Shown here: one piece after another, positions 1-7,246 of the stretch
Layout: each line of letters opens with the position of its first letter
How positions within the stretch are numbered: position 1 is the stretch's first letter
NCBI GenBank assembly: GCA_013362835.1
Contig: JABFVJ010000146.1
Location: 1-19,900 of the forward strand
Reading direction: 5' to 3'
DNA: 19,900 nucleotides
Origin: Nonomuraea sp.
Lineage (GTDB): Bacteria > Actinomycetota > Actinomycetes > Streptosporangiales > Streptosporangiaceae
Translations under genes and position numbers: made by a program
Notes under the pieces: model-generated
The model's input: the letters and a program-made list of their open reading frames with translations, nothing else
Database searches by the model: none
What the model was told of the DNA's origin: nothing

Positions 1-1563
1 TTCGGCGAGGACGAGGGCGACGAGGCCGACCTGGCCGCGCGTCCGCCGGTCGTGACCGTCATGGGTCACGTCGACCACGGTAAGACCAAGCTGCTCGACG
101 CCATCCGCAAGACCAACGTGGTGGCGCGCGAGGCCGGTGGCATCACCCAGCACATCGGTGCCTACCAGGTCGGCGCGACGCACGAGGGCGAAGACCGGAA
201 GATCACCTTCATCGACACCCCGGGTCACGAGGCGTTCACCGCCATGCGTGCCCGAGGCGCGAAGTCCACGGACATCGCGGTGCTGGTGGTCGCGGCCGAC
301 GACGGTGTGAAGCCGCAGACGATCGAGGCCCTCAACCACGCCCAGGCGGCCGACGTGCCGATCGTGGTCGCGGTCAACAAGGTCGACAAGGAGGGCGCCG
401 ACCCCAACAAGGTCCGTGCCCAGCTCACCGAGTACGGCCTGGTGGCCGAGGAGTACGGCGGCTCGACCCTCTTCGTCGACATCTCGGCGAAGAACGCGAC
501 GGGCATCGACGAGCTCCTCGAGGCGATCCTGCTCACCGCCGACGCCGAGCTCGACCTGCGCGCCAACCCGACGATGGACGCCCAGGGCATCGCGATCGAG
601 GCTCACCTCGACAAGGGCCGCGGCCCTGTCGCGACCGTCCTGGTCCAGCGCGGCACGCTGCGCGTGGGCGACTCGATCGTGTGTGGCGAGGCCTTCGGCC
701 GCGTCCGCGCGATGCTCGACGACAACGGCGACCCGGTCGAGGAGGCCACGCCGTCGCGTCCGGTCCTGGTGATGGGCTTGACGGCCGTGCCGGGCGCCGG
801 TGACAACTTCATCGTCGTCACCGACGACCGGATGGCCCGGCAGATCGCCCAGCAGCGCGCGGCGCGCAAGCGCAGCGCCGACATGGCGAAGTCGAGCCGT
901 CGTCTCACCCTCGAAGAGCTGTTCAGCAACCTTGAGAAGGGTCGCGTCGACGAGCTCAAGCTCATCATCAAGGGTGACGTGTCCGGTTCGGTGGAGGCCC
1001 TGGAAGACGCCCTGCTCAAGATCGACGTCGGCGACGAGGTCAGGCTCCGTGTCCTGCACCGCGCGGTCGGCGCCATCACCGAGTACGACGTCAACCTGGC
1101 CGTCGCCGACGACAACGCGGTCATCATCGGCTTCAACGTCCGCCCCGAGCCTCGGGCGCGCGACCTGGCCGAGCGCGAGGGCGTCGACATCCGCTACTAC
1201 TCGGTCATCTACCAGGCGATCGAGGAGATCGAAGCGGCGCTCAAGGGCATGCTCAAGCCCGAGTTCGAAGAGGTCCAGATGGGCACCGCCGAAGTCCGCG
1301 AGGTCTTCAAGGTGCCGAAGATCGGCAACGTCGCCGGTTCGCTGGTCCGCTCCGGCACGATCGTCCGCAACAGCAAGGCCAGGATCATCCGCGATGGCGT
1401 CGTCATCGCCGACAACCTGACCGTCTCGTCCCTGCGTCGCTTCAAGGATGACGCCACCGAGGTCCGCGAGGGCTTCGAGTGCGGCATCGGTGTCGGTTAC
1501 AACGACATCCGGATCGACGACACGATCGAGACGTTCGAGATGCGGGAGAAGCCGCGGGTGTAA
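1..1563 (+). CDS. infB: Translation initiation factor IF-2 (5'-truncated by window)
   Basis: GTPase that brings initiator fMet-tRNA to the 30S subunit and promotes subunit joining in the cytoplasm. The reading frame is open from base 1 (acidic [10 protein letters not shown] linker), so the N-terminal part lies upstream. All G motifs are visible: G1 GHVDHGKT at 64-87, switch [13 protein letters not shown]3 DTPGHEAFT near 214-240, G4 NKVDK near 376-390, and the G5 SAK triplet. After these come the beta-barrel domain II and the C-terminal domains that bind fMet-tRNA, ending in a TAA stop. About 520 residues are present, against 900-1000 usual for actinobacterial IF-2, so roughly the N-terminal half is missing. 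In the family order, infB is followed by the DUF503 gene and rbfA, as here. A hairpin terminator follows immediately. Confidence 0.98.
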   Translation, partial: FGEDEGDEADLAARPPVVTVMGHVDHGKTKLLDAIRKTNVVAREAGGITQHIGAYQVGATHEGEDRKITFIDTPGHEAFTAMRARGAKSTDIAVLVVAADDGVKPQTIEALNHAQAADVPIVVAVNKVDKEGADPNKVRAQLTEYGLVAEEYGGSTLFVDISAKNATGIDELLEAILLTADAELDLRANPTMDAQGIAIEAHLDKGRGPVATVLVQRGTLRVGDSIVCGEAFGRVRAMLDDNGDPVEEATPSRPVLVMGLTAVPGAGDNFIVVTDDRMARQIAQQRAARKRSADMAKSSRRLTLEELFSNLEKGRVDELKLIIKGDVSGSVEALEDALLKIDVGDEVRLRVLHRAVGAITEYDVNLAVADDNAVIIGFNVRPEPRARDLAEREGVDIRYYSVIYQAIEEIEAALKGMLKPEFEEVQMGTAEVREVFKVPKIGNVAGSLVRSGTIVRNSKARIIRDGVVIADNLTVSSLRRFKDDATEVREGFECGIGVGYNDIRIDDTIETFEMREKPRV

Positions 1564-1573
1564 CCCACGGCCG

Positions 1574-1602
1574 GGCGCCCGGCGGAACCTCCGCCGGGCG
1601 CC
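1574..1602 (+). terminator. Hairpin terminator after infB
   Basis: A perfect 13-bp inverted repeat (GGCGCCCGGCGGA / TCCGCCGGGCGCC) with a 3-nt loop begins 11 nt after the infB stop. There is no real T-tract, which is common for actinobacterial terminators. It may only partly reduce read-through into DUF503 and rbfA. Confidence 0.75.
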
Positions 1603-1683
1603 TCTCGCACGCCCGGGCCTTCTCCCCACCGCAGCAGGCCGGTCGTGCTTCCAGCACACCAAGCCAAGCGGTGGTTTCACACG

Positions 1684-1980
1684 ATGTATGTGGGTGCTCT
1701 GACCCTGGACATCCTGCTCGGCGACGTACGTTCGCTGAAGCAGAAGCGCTCTGTCGTCCGGCCTCTGATCGCCGAGCTGCAGCGACGTTACCCGGCCATC
1801 GCGGTGGCCGAGACCGGTCATCTTGACCTGCATCGCAGGTCCGAGGTGGGCGTCGCGGTGGTCTCCGCCTCTGCGGGTAACTGCAAAGAGGTGATGGACG
1901 CATGCGAACGAATGGTGGCTTTCCGCCCTGACATCGAGTTGCTGTCAGCCAGGCAGCGGCTCTACAACGACGAAGATTGA
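1684..1980 (+). CDS. DUF503 family protein (YlxP-like)
   Basis: Small protein of 98 residues, the usual length of DUF503/YlxP proteins. The start is set at the ATG giving MYVGALTLDILLGD, because the family begins at this beta-strand. An in-frame GTG at 1645 would add 13 residues without family support. The body carries the family pattern SLKQKRSVVRPLI and, towards the end, the conserved N-C-K-E-V-M-D stretch. The biochemical role is not established; the gene is characteristically found between infB and rbfA, which suggests a link with ribosome assembly or translation. No strong Shine-Dalgarno sequence precedes the ATG; a weak dyad (1626-1674) does. It lies 39 bp upstream of rbfA and is probably cotranscribed with it. 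Confidence 0.9.
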   Translation: MYVGALTLDILLGDVRSLKQKRSVVRPLIAELQRRYPAIAVAETGHLDLHRRSEVGVAVVSASAGNCKEVMDACERMVAFRPDIELLSARQRLYNDED

Positions 1981-2019
1981 ACGACAGCACGGCCAGGTCG
2001 TGCGTGAGGGGGAGCGAAC

Positions 2020-2460
2020 ATGGTGGATGCCGCACGAGCGCGCAAGCTCGCCGATCGCATCCAGCAGATCGTCGCCGAGATGCTGGAGCGCCGGATCAAG
2101 GACCCGCGCCTGGGCTTCGTCACCGTGACCGACACGCGCATCACCGCTGACCTGCGCGAGGCGACGGTCTTCTACACGGTGTTCGGCTCCGACGCCGAGC
2201 GTGCCGACAGCGCGGCCGCCCTCGAAAGTGCCAAGGGCATCATCCGCGCCGAGGTGGGCCGCCAGACCGGCGTGCGCTTCACCCCGACGCTGGCGTTCAA
2301 GCACGACCCGCTGCCCGACAGCGCCCGCCAGCTCGACGATCTGATCAACGCCGCGAGGGCGCGCGACGCCGAGGTGGCACGCCGGGCCGAGGGCGCCGAC
2401 TACGCCGGAGAGCCCGACCCCTACAAGAAGCCCGATGAGGGTGAGGACGACCAGGCGTGA
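2020..2460 (+). CDS. rbfA: 30S ribosome-binding factor A
   Basis: Ribosome-assembly factor that binds free 30S subunits and helps 16S rRNA 5'-end maturation and cold adaptation. The 146-residue product has the KH-like RbfA fold signature: an N-terminal helix ([29 protein letters not shown], residues about 6-34), then VFYTVFG strands and the conserved [25 protein letters not shown] segment. The C-terminal tail (residues about 120-146) is charged and low in complexity, typical of actinobacterial forms. The start is supported by a strong purine-rich site (GAGGGGGAG) about 5 nt upstream. The stop overlaps the nrnA GTG start by 4 bp (GTGA), implying translational coupling. Confidence 0.96.
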   Translation: MVDAARARKLADRIQQIVAEMLERRIKDPRLGFVTVTDTRITADLREATVFYTVFGSDAERADSAAALESAKGIIRAEVGRQTGVRFTPTLAFKHDPLPDSARQLDDLINAARARDAEVARRAEGADYAGEPDPYKKPDEGEDDQA

Positions 2461-3488
2461 CGCCCAACGTGCGCGCGCGATCCGGGCCCCAGGCGTCCTC
2501 GGCCATCCCCGAGGCCGCCTGGGAACGGGCGATCCAGCTCGTCGGCCAGGCCGACGAGGTGGCGCTGGCCTGTCACGTGTCGCCCGACGGCGACGCGCTC
2601 GGTTCGATGCTGGCCGTCGGCTACGTGCTGCGCTCGCTCGGCAAGCGGGTCGTGGCCTCCTTCGGTGACCAATACTTCGTGGTGCCGAGGATCCTGCGTT
2701 TCCTGCCGGGCCAGGAGATGTTGTGCCCGCCCGGCGACTATCCCGAGGCGCCCGAGCTGATGATCACCTTCGACTCCTCGACGTTCGAGCGGCTGGGGCT
2801 GCTCAGCCCGAACGCGGCGCGGGCCGAGCAGGTCATCGTCATGGACCATCATCCGTCCAACGCCGGGTTCGGCACGCTGAGCCTCATCGACCCGCGGGCG
2901 GCGGCCACGGCCATGCTGGCCGAGCAGCTCATCTACCGGCTCGGCGGCGGGCTCGACCGCGACATCGCCACCTGCCTGTACGCCGGCCTCGTGACCGACA
3001 CGGGCTCCTTCCGCTACTCCTCGACGACTCCGGCCGTGCACCAGATGGCGGCCAGGCTCGTGGCCACCGGGCTGCACACCGACGAGATCGCCCGCGAGCT
3101 GTGGGACCGCTCGCCGTTCGGCTACCTGAAGGTGCTGGCCCGCGCGCTCGACCGGGTGACGCTGGAGGGCTCCCTCGTCTGGACGTACGTGCCGAGGGTG
3201 GACCGGGCCGCGTACGGGCTGCCGTACACCGAGGTCGAGGGCATGATCGACATCGTACGGCGGGCCGACGAGGCCGAGGTGGCGGTCGTGCTCAAGGAGG
3301 ACGACAACGGCGACTGGCAGGTGTCGACCAGGTCGAAGGGCGCGGTCGACGTGGCGGCCGTGTGCGCCGCGCTGGGCGGCGGCGGGCATCACAACGCGGC
3401 CGGGTTCACCTCCTACGACAGCGTGGAGGAGACCATGGCCAAGTTCAGACGAGAGCTGGGGAAGGCTGGATGGCCGAGAGCGGTCTGA
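2457..3488 (+). CDS. nrnA: DHH/DHHA1 phosphoesterase, NrnA-type (nano-RNase / pAp phosphatase)
   Basis: Metal-dependent phosphoesterase of the DHH superfamily. Characterised NrnA proteins degrade 2-5 nt RNA fragments and dephosphorylate pAp, and related actinobacterial enzymes also act on cyclic-dinucleotide products. The 343-residue protein shows motif [11 protein letters not shown] (residues 42-51), the name-giving MDHHPSN (D130-H131-H132), a TDTGSFRYS segment, and the DHHA1 domain glycine-histidine motif [10 protein letters not shown] (H311-H312). All metal-ligand motifs look intact. The GTG start lies inside the rbfA stop (4-bp overlap), and the 3' end overlaps truB by 19 bp. The rbfA-nrnA-truB order is typical of Actinobacteria. 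The exact substrate preference cannot be read from sequence. Confidence 0.93.
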   Translation: MTPNVRARSGPQASSAIPEAAWERAIQLVGQADEVALACHVSPDGDALGSMLAVGYVLRSLGKRVVASFGDQYFVVPRILRFLPGQEMLCPPGDYPEAPELMITFDSSTFERLGLLSPNAARAEQVIVMDHHPSNAGFGTLSLIDPRAAATAMLAEQLIYRLGGGLDRDIATCLYAGLVTDTGSFRYSSTTPAVHQMAARLVATGLHTDEIARELWDRSPFGYLKVLARALDRVTLEGSLVWTYVPRVDRAAYGLPYTEVEGMIDIVRRADEAEVAVVLKEDDNGDWQVSTRSKGAVDVAAVCAALGGGGHHNAAGFTSYDSVEETMAKFRRELGKAGWPRAV

Positions 3489-4342
3489 TCATCGTCGACA
3501 AGCCGGGCGAGTGGACCTCGCACGACGTGGTGGCCAGGATGCGGCGCATCGCCGGCACCCGCCGCGTCGGGCACGCGGGCACGCTCGACCCGATGGCGAC
3601 GGGTGTGCTGGTGATCGGCGTGGAGAAGGCGACCAGGCTGCTCGGCCACCTGGCGCTGACCGAGAAGGTCTACGAGGCCACGATCCGGCTGGGCGTGACC
3701 ACCAACACCGACGACGCCGAGGGCGAGACCGTGGCCACGGCGTCGGCGGCCGGCGTGGACACGGCCGAGATCCGCAAGGGCGTCGAGGCGCTCACCGGCG
3801 AGATCATGCAGGTGCCGCCGCAGGTCAGCGCCATCAAGGTCAACGGGCAGCGGGCGTACAAGATGGCCCGTGCGGGCGAGGAGGTCGCGCTCGTGGCCCG
3901 GCCCGTGACCGTGTACGCCTTCGACGTGCTCGACATCAGGCCCACCGGCGACGTCGTGGACGTGGACGCGGTCGTGACCTGTTCGAGCGGCACCTACATC
4001 AGGGCCCTGGCCCGCGACCTCGGGGCCGGGCTCGGCGTGGGCGGCCACCTGACCCGGCTGCGCCGCACCCGCGTCGGGCCCTACGACCTGTCGCTGGCGA
4101 AGAGCCTCGACCAGCTCGCCGAGGAGTGCGTGGTGCTGCCGATCGGCGAGGCGGTGGCGGCGGCGTTCCCGCGCCGCGACGTGACCGCCGAGGAGGCGCG
4201 CGTGATCGGCCACGGCGGGCGGCTGCCCGCGGCCGGGCTCGGCAAGGGGCCGATCGGCGTGTTCGGGCCGGAGGGCGAGCTGCTGGCCCTGGTGGAGGAG
4301 CAGGGCCGGATCGCGAAACCCCTCGCGGTGTTCGCCGGCTGA
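3470..4342 (+). CDS. truB: tRNA pseudouridine(55) synthase TruB
   Basis: Isomerises uridine 55 in the T-loop of elongator tRNAs to pseudouridine. The 290-residue protein starts [21 protein letters not shown] and carries the TruB catalytic motif GHAGTLDPMATGVL with nucleophile Asp40, then the conserved KVYEATIRLGVTTNTDDAEG and the QVPPQVSAIKVNGQRAYKMAR loop. SSGTYIRALARDLG follows, with a C-terminal PUA-like region (from about residue 240). The ATG is preferred over upstream in-frame codons because a GGGGAAGG ribosome site lies 5-6 nt upstream and the product begins at the family N-terminus. It overlaps nrnA by 19 bp, so translation is probably coupled. It ends in a short convergent spacer with the TRM11-like gene. 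Confidence 0.96.
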   Translation: MAESGLIIVDKPGEWTSHDVVARMRRIAGTRRVGHAGTLDPMATGVLVIGVEKATRLLGHLALTEKVYEATIRLGVTTNTDDAEGETVATASAAGVDTAEIRKGVEALTGEIMQVPPQVSAIKVNGQRAYKMARAGEEVALVARPVTVYAFDVLDIRPTGDVVDVDAVVTCSSGTYIRALARDLGAGLGVGGHLTRLRRTRVGPYDLSLAKSLDQLAEECVVLPIGEAVAAAFPRRDVTAEEARVIGHGGRLPAAGLGKGPIGVFGPEGELLALVEEQGRIAKPLAVFAG

Positions 4343-4350
4343 GGCCATGT

Positions 4351-4390
4351 TCGCCGGGGTTCGGCAGGGTTCGGCAGGGTTCGGCGGTCA
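4351..4390. repeat. Short 10-bp tandem repeat in truB/methylase convergent spacer
   Basis: Two exact copies of TCGGCAGGGT (4361-4370, 4371-4380) are flanked by degenerate copies TCGCCGGGGT (4351-4360) and TCGGCGGTCA (4381-4390). The last copy contains the stop codon of the minus-strand methylase. It may be a slippage product; no terminator hairpin is evident in this spacer. Confidence 0.7.
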
Positions 4391-5407
4391 GGCGGGTTGG
4401 CGGGCGACCAGGATGTCGCGGACGATCGCCTGGTCGACCCAGTGTTCGAAGTCGGGGTAGTCCATGACCTCCAGGCCCGCCCCGGTGAGGATCTTGGCCA
4501 GGTCGGCCCTCGTGCCGCCGTAGGTGTTCCAGGCGATGCCCATGGCGCCGCCGGGGCGCAGCAGCTCGGCCCAGACCGGCACGGCCTGCCTGAGCAGCTC
4601 CAGCGGGCTGCGCGACAGCCCGCCGCCGCCCTTGCTGCCGTGCTGGACGCCGTAGGGGGCGTCGGTCGCCACGACGTCGAACGTGCGGGGCTTGAAGAAG
4701 TCGCGGCTCTTGAGCGTGTCGGCGTTCACCACGGTGAGCCGCTGCACGTCGCCCGCCTTGACGGCCTCCTTCGACAGGCCGAACGTGACGTTGAGCCGCC
4801 GGCCCACGAGAGCGCGCTCGCGGCGCACCGGCACGGTCTCGGCCGTGTGCTTGAGCCGCTTGTTGCGCAGCCACGTCTTGATGAAGCCGCTGTACGCCTC
4901 GAAGTCCTTGCCGTCGACGTCGAGGCCGTAGGCGTCGTAGCCGTACATGAGGGCCTGGTTGAGGGTGGTGCCGCGGCCGCACATCGGGTCGAACACGGAC
5001 AGCTTCTCCGGCAGGCCGCGGTCGGTGGCCAGCGCCGTGACGTTGAGCAGGAGCTTGGTGAAGTGTTCGTTGGTCTTGCCGGCGTATTTCTGGATGGTGA
5101 TCAGGTCGCTGGTCAGGCGGTCGAGCGGGTGCACGGTCAGGGGCCTGAGCAGGTCGCCCTCCAGGCCGAAGACGGCGTAGACGGAGGAGAGGTTGGACAG
5201 CAGCGCGACATCCCGCTCGGTGAGCGGGGTCGCGGTCTCGAAGGTGACGTAGGGGACGCCGCCGATGGTGGTCTGCGCGCTGTCCAGGACGGTGTTCTCG
5301 ATGGCGTGGTCACTGAAGACGGCCAGCTCAGCCTGGGTGAGGCGGAGGGAGCTCTCGCCGTAGACCCGGTTGAAGGCAGGCAGGATCAGGAGCGCGTATC
5401 GAGGCAT
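4388..5407 (-). CDS. TRM11-like SAM-dependent RNA methylase
   Basis: Predicted S-adenosylmethionine-dependent methyltransferase of the UPF0020/TRM11 type, whose known members make N2-methylguanosine in tRNA. The 339-residue product has SAM-binding motif I DPMCGRGTTL at residues 140-149, an acidic GLDVDGKDFE loop after it (motif II), and the catalytic motif IV as DAPYG (residues 249-253), close to the D/N-P-P-Y consensus. The N-terminal 100 residues (MPRYALLILPAFNRVYG...) are an accessory region with no clear THUMP signature by eye. The ATG at 5407 is chosen because the family-like sequence starts there; the open frame upstream reads antisense to ribF. TAGGAT ends 8 nt before the ATG and no Shine-Dalgarno is visible, so the mRNA may be leaderless. 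The substrate (tRNA versus DNA) is inferred. Confidence 0.88.
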   Translation of the reverse strand: MPRYALLILPAFNRVYGESSLRLTQAELAVFSDHAIENTVLDSAQTTIGGVPYVTFETATPLTERDVALLSNLSSVYAVFGLEGDLLRPLTVHPLDRLTSDLITIQKYAGKTNEHFTKLLLNVTALATDRGLPEKLSVFDPMCGRGTTLNQALMYGYDAYGLDVDGKDFEAYSGFIKTWLRNKRLKHTAETVPVRRERALVGRRLNVTFGLSKEAVKAGDVQRLTVVNADTLKSRDFFKPRTFDVVATDAPYGVQHGSKGGGGLSRSPLELLRQAVPVWAELLRPGGAMGIAWNTYGGTRADLAKILTGAGLEVMDYPDFEHWVDQAIVRDILVARQPA

Positions 5408-5415
5408 GATGCCGC

Positions 5416-5421
5416 ATCCTA
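5416..5421 (-). promoter_or_regulatory. Candidate -10 element for a leaderless methylase mRNA
   Basis: On the minus strand TAGGAT lies 8 nt upstream of the methylase ATG. This would place the transcription start within a few bases of the start codon. No good -35 hexamer is seen at 16-18 bp. Confidence 0.4.
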
Positions 5422-5500
5422 CTCGGGACAGGCTCCCCTCGATTGGAGGTGACCCGGACGCGCATGGCAGGCTTGTCTCGGATTGATCCGCCACGAGCGA

Positions 5501-6427
5501 ATGGGGCCTAGCGTGCGGGGTTCGGGAAGGTCTGTGGTGACCATCGGCGTGTACGACGGCGTCCATCGCGGTCACCGGCAGGTGGTCGAGCGTGCGGTCG
5601 CCGTCGCCCGCGAACGGGGGACGCGCAGCGTGGCCGTGACCTTCGAGCCGCATCCCGACGAGGTGGTGCTGCCGGGGACGCGGCGGCAGCGGCTGACGAC
5701 GCTGAAGCGGCGGGCCGAGCTGCTGGCCGAGCTGGGGGTCGACGAGGTCGACGTGATGGAGTTCACGCTCGACGTGTCGCGGATGAGCCCTGACGACTTC
5801 GCGCAGGTGGTGCTGGGCGAACGGCTGAGGGCCGCGGTGGTCGTGGTGGGGGAGGACTTCACGTTCGGCCACCGCGCCGCCGGAGACATCGAGATATTGC
5901 GGGCGCTGGGCGAAAAATACGACTTCGGGGTGGAGGCCGTGCCCATGGTCGGCGGCGTCTCCTCGACCGCGATCCGCGAGCTGATCGTCGCCGGCGACAT
6001 CGAGGGCGCCAACGCCGCGCTCGGCCGGCCGCACCGGGTGGAGGGCGTGGTCGTACGCGGCTACCAGCGGGGGCGGCAGCTCGGCTTCCCGACCGCGAAC
6101 GTCGAGACGCCGCCGCACACCGCGATCCCGGCCGACGGGGTCTACGCGGGGTGGATGGAGTGCGTGCCGGTGGCCAACCTGCCCGCGCCGTACGTGGGGG
6201 AGCGGTGGCCGGCGGCGATCTCGGTGGGGACGAACCCGACGTTCGAGGGCGTGCCGCGCACGGTGGAGGCGTACGCGCTCGACCGCGACGACCTGGAGCT
6301 GTACGGGGTGCACGTGGCGGTGGAGTTCGCCGCGCGGCTGCGCGGCAACACCCGCTTCGAGTCGATCGAGGCGCTGATCGACCAGATCCACGCCGACGTC
6401 GACGCCACCCGCCGCCTCACCGGCTGA
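5501..6427 (+). CDS. ribF: Bifunctional riboflavin kinase / FAD synthetase
   Basis: Converts riboflavin to FMN and FMN to FAD. The N-terminal FAD synthetase domain shows the nucleotidyltransferase motif GVYDGVHRGH (residues 16-25; Tyr where Phe is usual), VTFEPHP, VGEDFTFGH and SSTAIREL. The C-terminal riboflavin kinase domain shows GRQLGFPTANV (from about residue 191), PADGVYAGW and ISVGTNPTFEG, and ends LIDQIHADVDATRRL. The length of 308 residues is normal. The start is uncertain: ATG 5501 is chosen, with in-frame TTG 5483 and GTG 5513 possible, and all give a shorter N-terminus than many homologues that start with a W-x-G-L stretch. An in-frame stop at 5450-5452 limits upstream extension. 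It is transcribed divergently from the methylase across about 93 bp. Confidence 0.95.
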   Translation: MGPSVRGSGRSVVTIGVYDGVHRGHRQVVERAVAVARERGTRSVAVTFEPHPDEVVLPGTRRQRLTTLKRRAELLAELGVDEVDVMEFTLDVSRMSPDDFAQVVLGERLRAAVVVVGEDFTFGHRAAGDIEILRALGEKYDFGVEAVPMVGGVSSTAIRELIVAGDIEGANAALGRPHRVEGVVVRGYQRGRQLGFPTANVETPPHTAIPADGVYAGWMECVPVANLPAPYVGERWPAAISVGTNPTFEGVPRTVEAYALDRDDLELYGVHVAVEFAARLRGNTRFESIEALIDQIHADVDATRRLTG

Positions 6428-6436
6428 ATTCATGTC

Positions 6437-6493
6437 AACGGCATCCCGCCGTTTCGGGTCTTTCACGGCGGAGCCGGCGTCGGCCGGACGCCG
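6437..6493 (+). terminator. Two hairpins between ribF and the TetR gene
   Basis: AACGGC-atccc-GCCGTT (6437-6453) is followed by a modest T-rich run (TTTCGGGTCTTT). CGGCGTC-ggccg-GACGCCG (6475-6493) follows. They lie between convergent genes and could end ribF transcription, with the second serving either direction. The remaining spacer to 6551 shows no gene. Confidence 0.5.
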
Positions 6494-6551
6494 ACGTGGG
6501 CTCGCGTCCGTCCAGGGGAACGGCCGCTGACCGGTCGGTGGCGCGCCGCCG

Positions 6552-7139
6552 TTACGGTGCGCCCGTCTCACTCGCCGGGTGGTCTCGCGTGACCGGCGGG
6601 AGCAGCGCCAGGGCGTGGGCCACGACCGCTTCGCGGGTGATGCCGGGAACGCCGATGACGAGCTGGGTGCTGAAGCCGTCGAGCATGGCGCGCAGCCGTA
6701 CGGAGAAGGAGTCCGCGCCGGGGCCGGGCAGGAGGGTGACCAGGGTGTCGTGCCAGGCGCGGTCCAGGTCGGCCTGGGCGTCGCGCAGCTCCGGGACGGA
6801 GGCGGTACGGCTCCAGACGTCGACCCAGAGCAGCCACCGGGGGTCGCCCGCGCGTTCGGGGGCGTAGAGCTCGACGTAGGCGCGCAGGCGGTCGCGCTCG
6901 GGGGCGTCCAGCTCCAGGAGGGCCTTCCTGCGCGGGGCCAGCTGCTCCTCGCTCCACTTGAGCGTCTCCAGCAGCAGCTGGTCCTTGCTGCCGAAGTAGT
7001 ACAGGAGATGGCCGCCGCTCGTGTCCAGGCGTCTGCCGAGCGCAGCCATGGTGAGCTGGGCTGAGCCGTGCTCGGCTATCGCCGCCATCGCGGCTTGGAG
7101 CATCTGCTCGCGGGGGTGCAGCAGCCGCTGTCGCGCCAT
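6552..7139 (-). CDS. TetR/AcrR family transcriptional regulator
   Basis: Predicted DNA-binding repressor of 195 residues. The N-terminal helix-turn-helix region (residues about 10-55) reads REQMLQAAMAAIAEHGSAQLTM...LGRRL...GGHLLYYFGSKDQLL, a clear TetR pattern ending in the Y-Y-F-x-S-K-D-x-L signature. The C-terminal half is a helical ligand-binding domain with WVDVWSRTASVPELRD, typical of regulators with a TetR_C-type fold. The start MARQRLLHPRE follows a purine run GAGAAGGA very close to the ATG; an upstream in-frame extension would cross the operator and is rejected. It is divergent from the permease gene, with a tandem palindromic operator between them. It therefore likely represses the permease-amidohydrolase unit, and probably itself, and is relieved by a transported or hydrolysed substrate. 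The ligand is unknown. Confidence 0.93.
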   Translation of the reverse strand: MARQRLLHPREQMLQAAMAAIAEHGSAQLTMAALGRRLDTSGGHLLYYFGSKDQLLLETLKWSEEQLAPRRKALLELDAPERDRLRAYVELYAPERAGDPRWLLWVDVWSRTASVPELRDAQADLDRAWHDTLVTLLPGPGADSFSVRLRAMLDGFSTQLVIGVPGITREAVVAHALALLPPVTRDHPASETGAP

Positions 7140-7168
7140 TCCTTCTCGCCTCGGTCCGGTAACGGGTC

Positions 7169-7174
7169 TTGACG
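7169..7174 (+). promoter_or_regulatory. -35-like TTGACG upstream of permease
   Basis: TTGACG matches the -35 consensus in 5 of 6 positions. The expected -10 would fall at about 7192-7198, at the edge of the first operator, but no good -10 hexamer is visible there. If functional, the operator would cover the -10 and start region. Confidence 0.3.
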
Positions 7175-7195
7175 CCTTACTGTACGGCAGTGCAT

Positions 7196-7230
7196 TTTGA
7201 ATGACATTCAAAGTTTGAACGGCATTCAAA
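7196..7230. promoter_or_regulatory. Tandem 17-bp palindromic operator (putative TetR sites)
   Basis: Site 1 (7196-7212) is TTTGAATGACATTCAAA, a perfect 8-bp inverted repeat around a single centre base. Site 2 (7214-7230) is TTTGAACGGCATTCAAA, the same palindrome with one half-site change. The centres are 18 bp apart and the sites are separated by one base, giving four alternating half-sites. They sit in the divergent spacer between the TetR gene and the permease, ending 5 nt before the permease ribosome site. The AT-rich symmetry stands out in a GC-rich background. Confidence 0.8.
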
Positions 7231-7246
7231 TCCCCAGGAGTACGCC

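Noticed and set aside
5408..6571. N-terminal extension of the TRM11-like methylase upstream of 5407
   Set aside because: The extension is antisense to ribF and has no domain signature; the conserved N-terminus starts at the ATG 5407.
7140..7229. 30-codon N-terminal extension of the TetR protein
   Set aside because: It would translate the operator and promoter region, and the family N-terminus begins at 7139.
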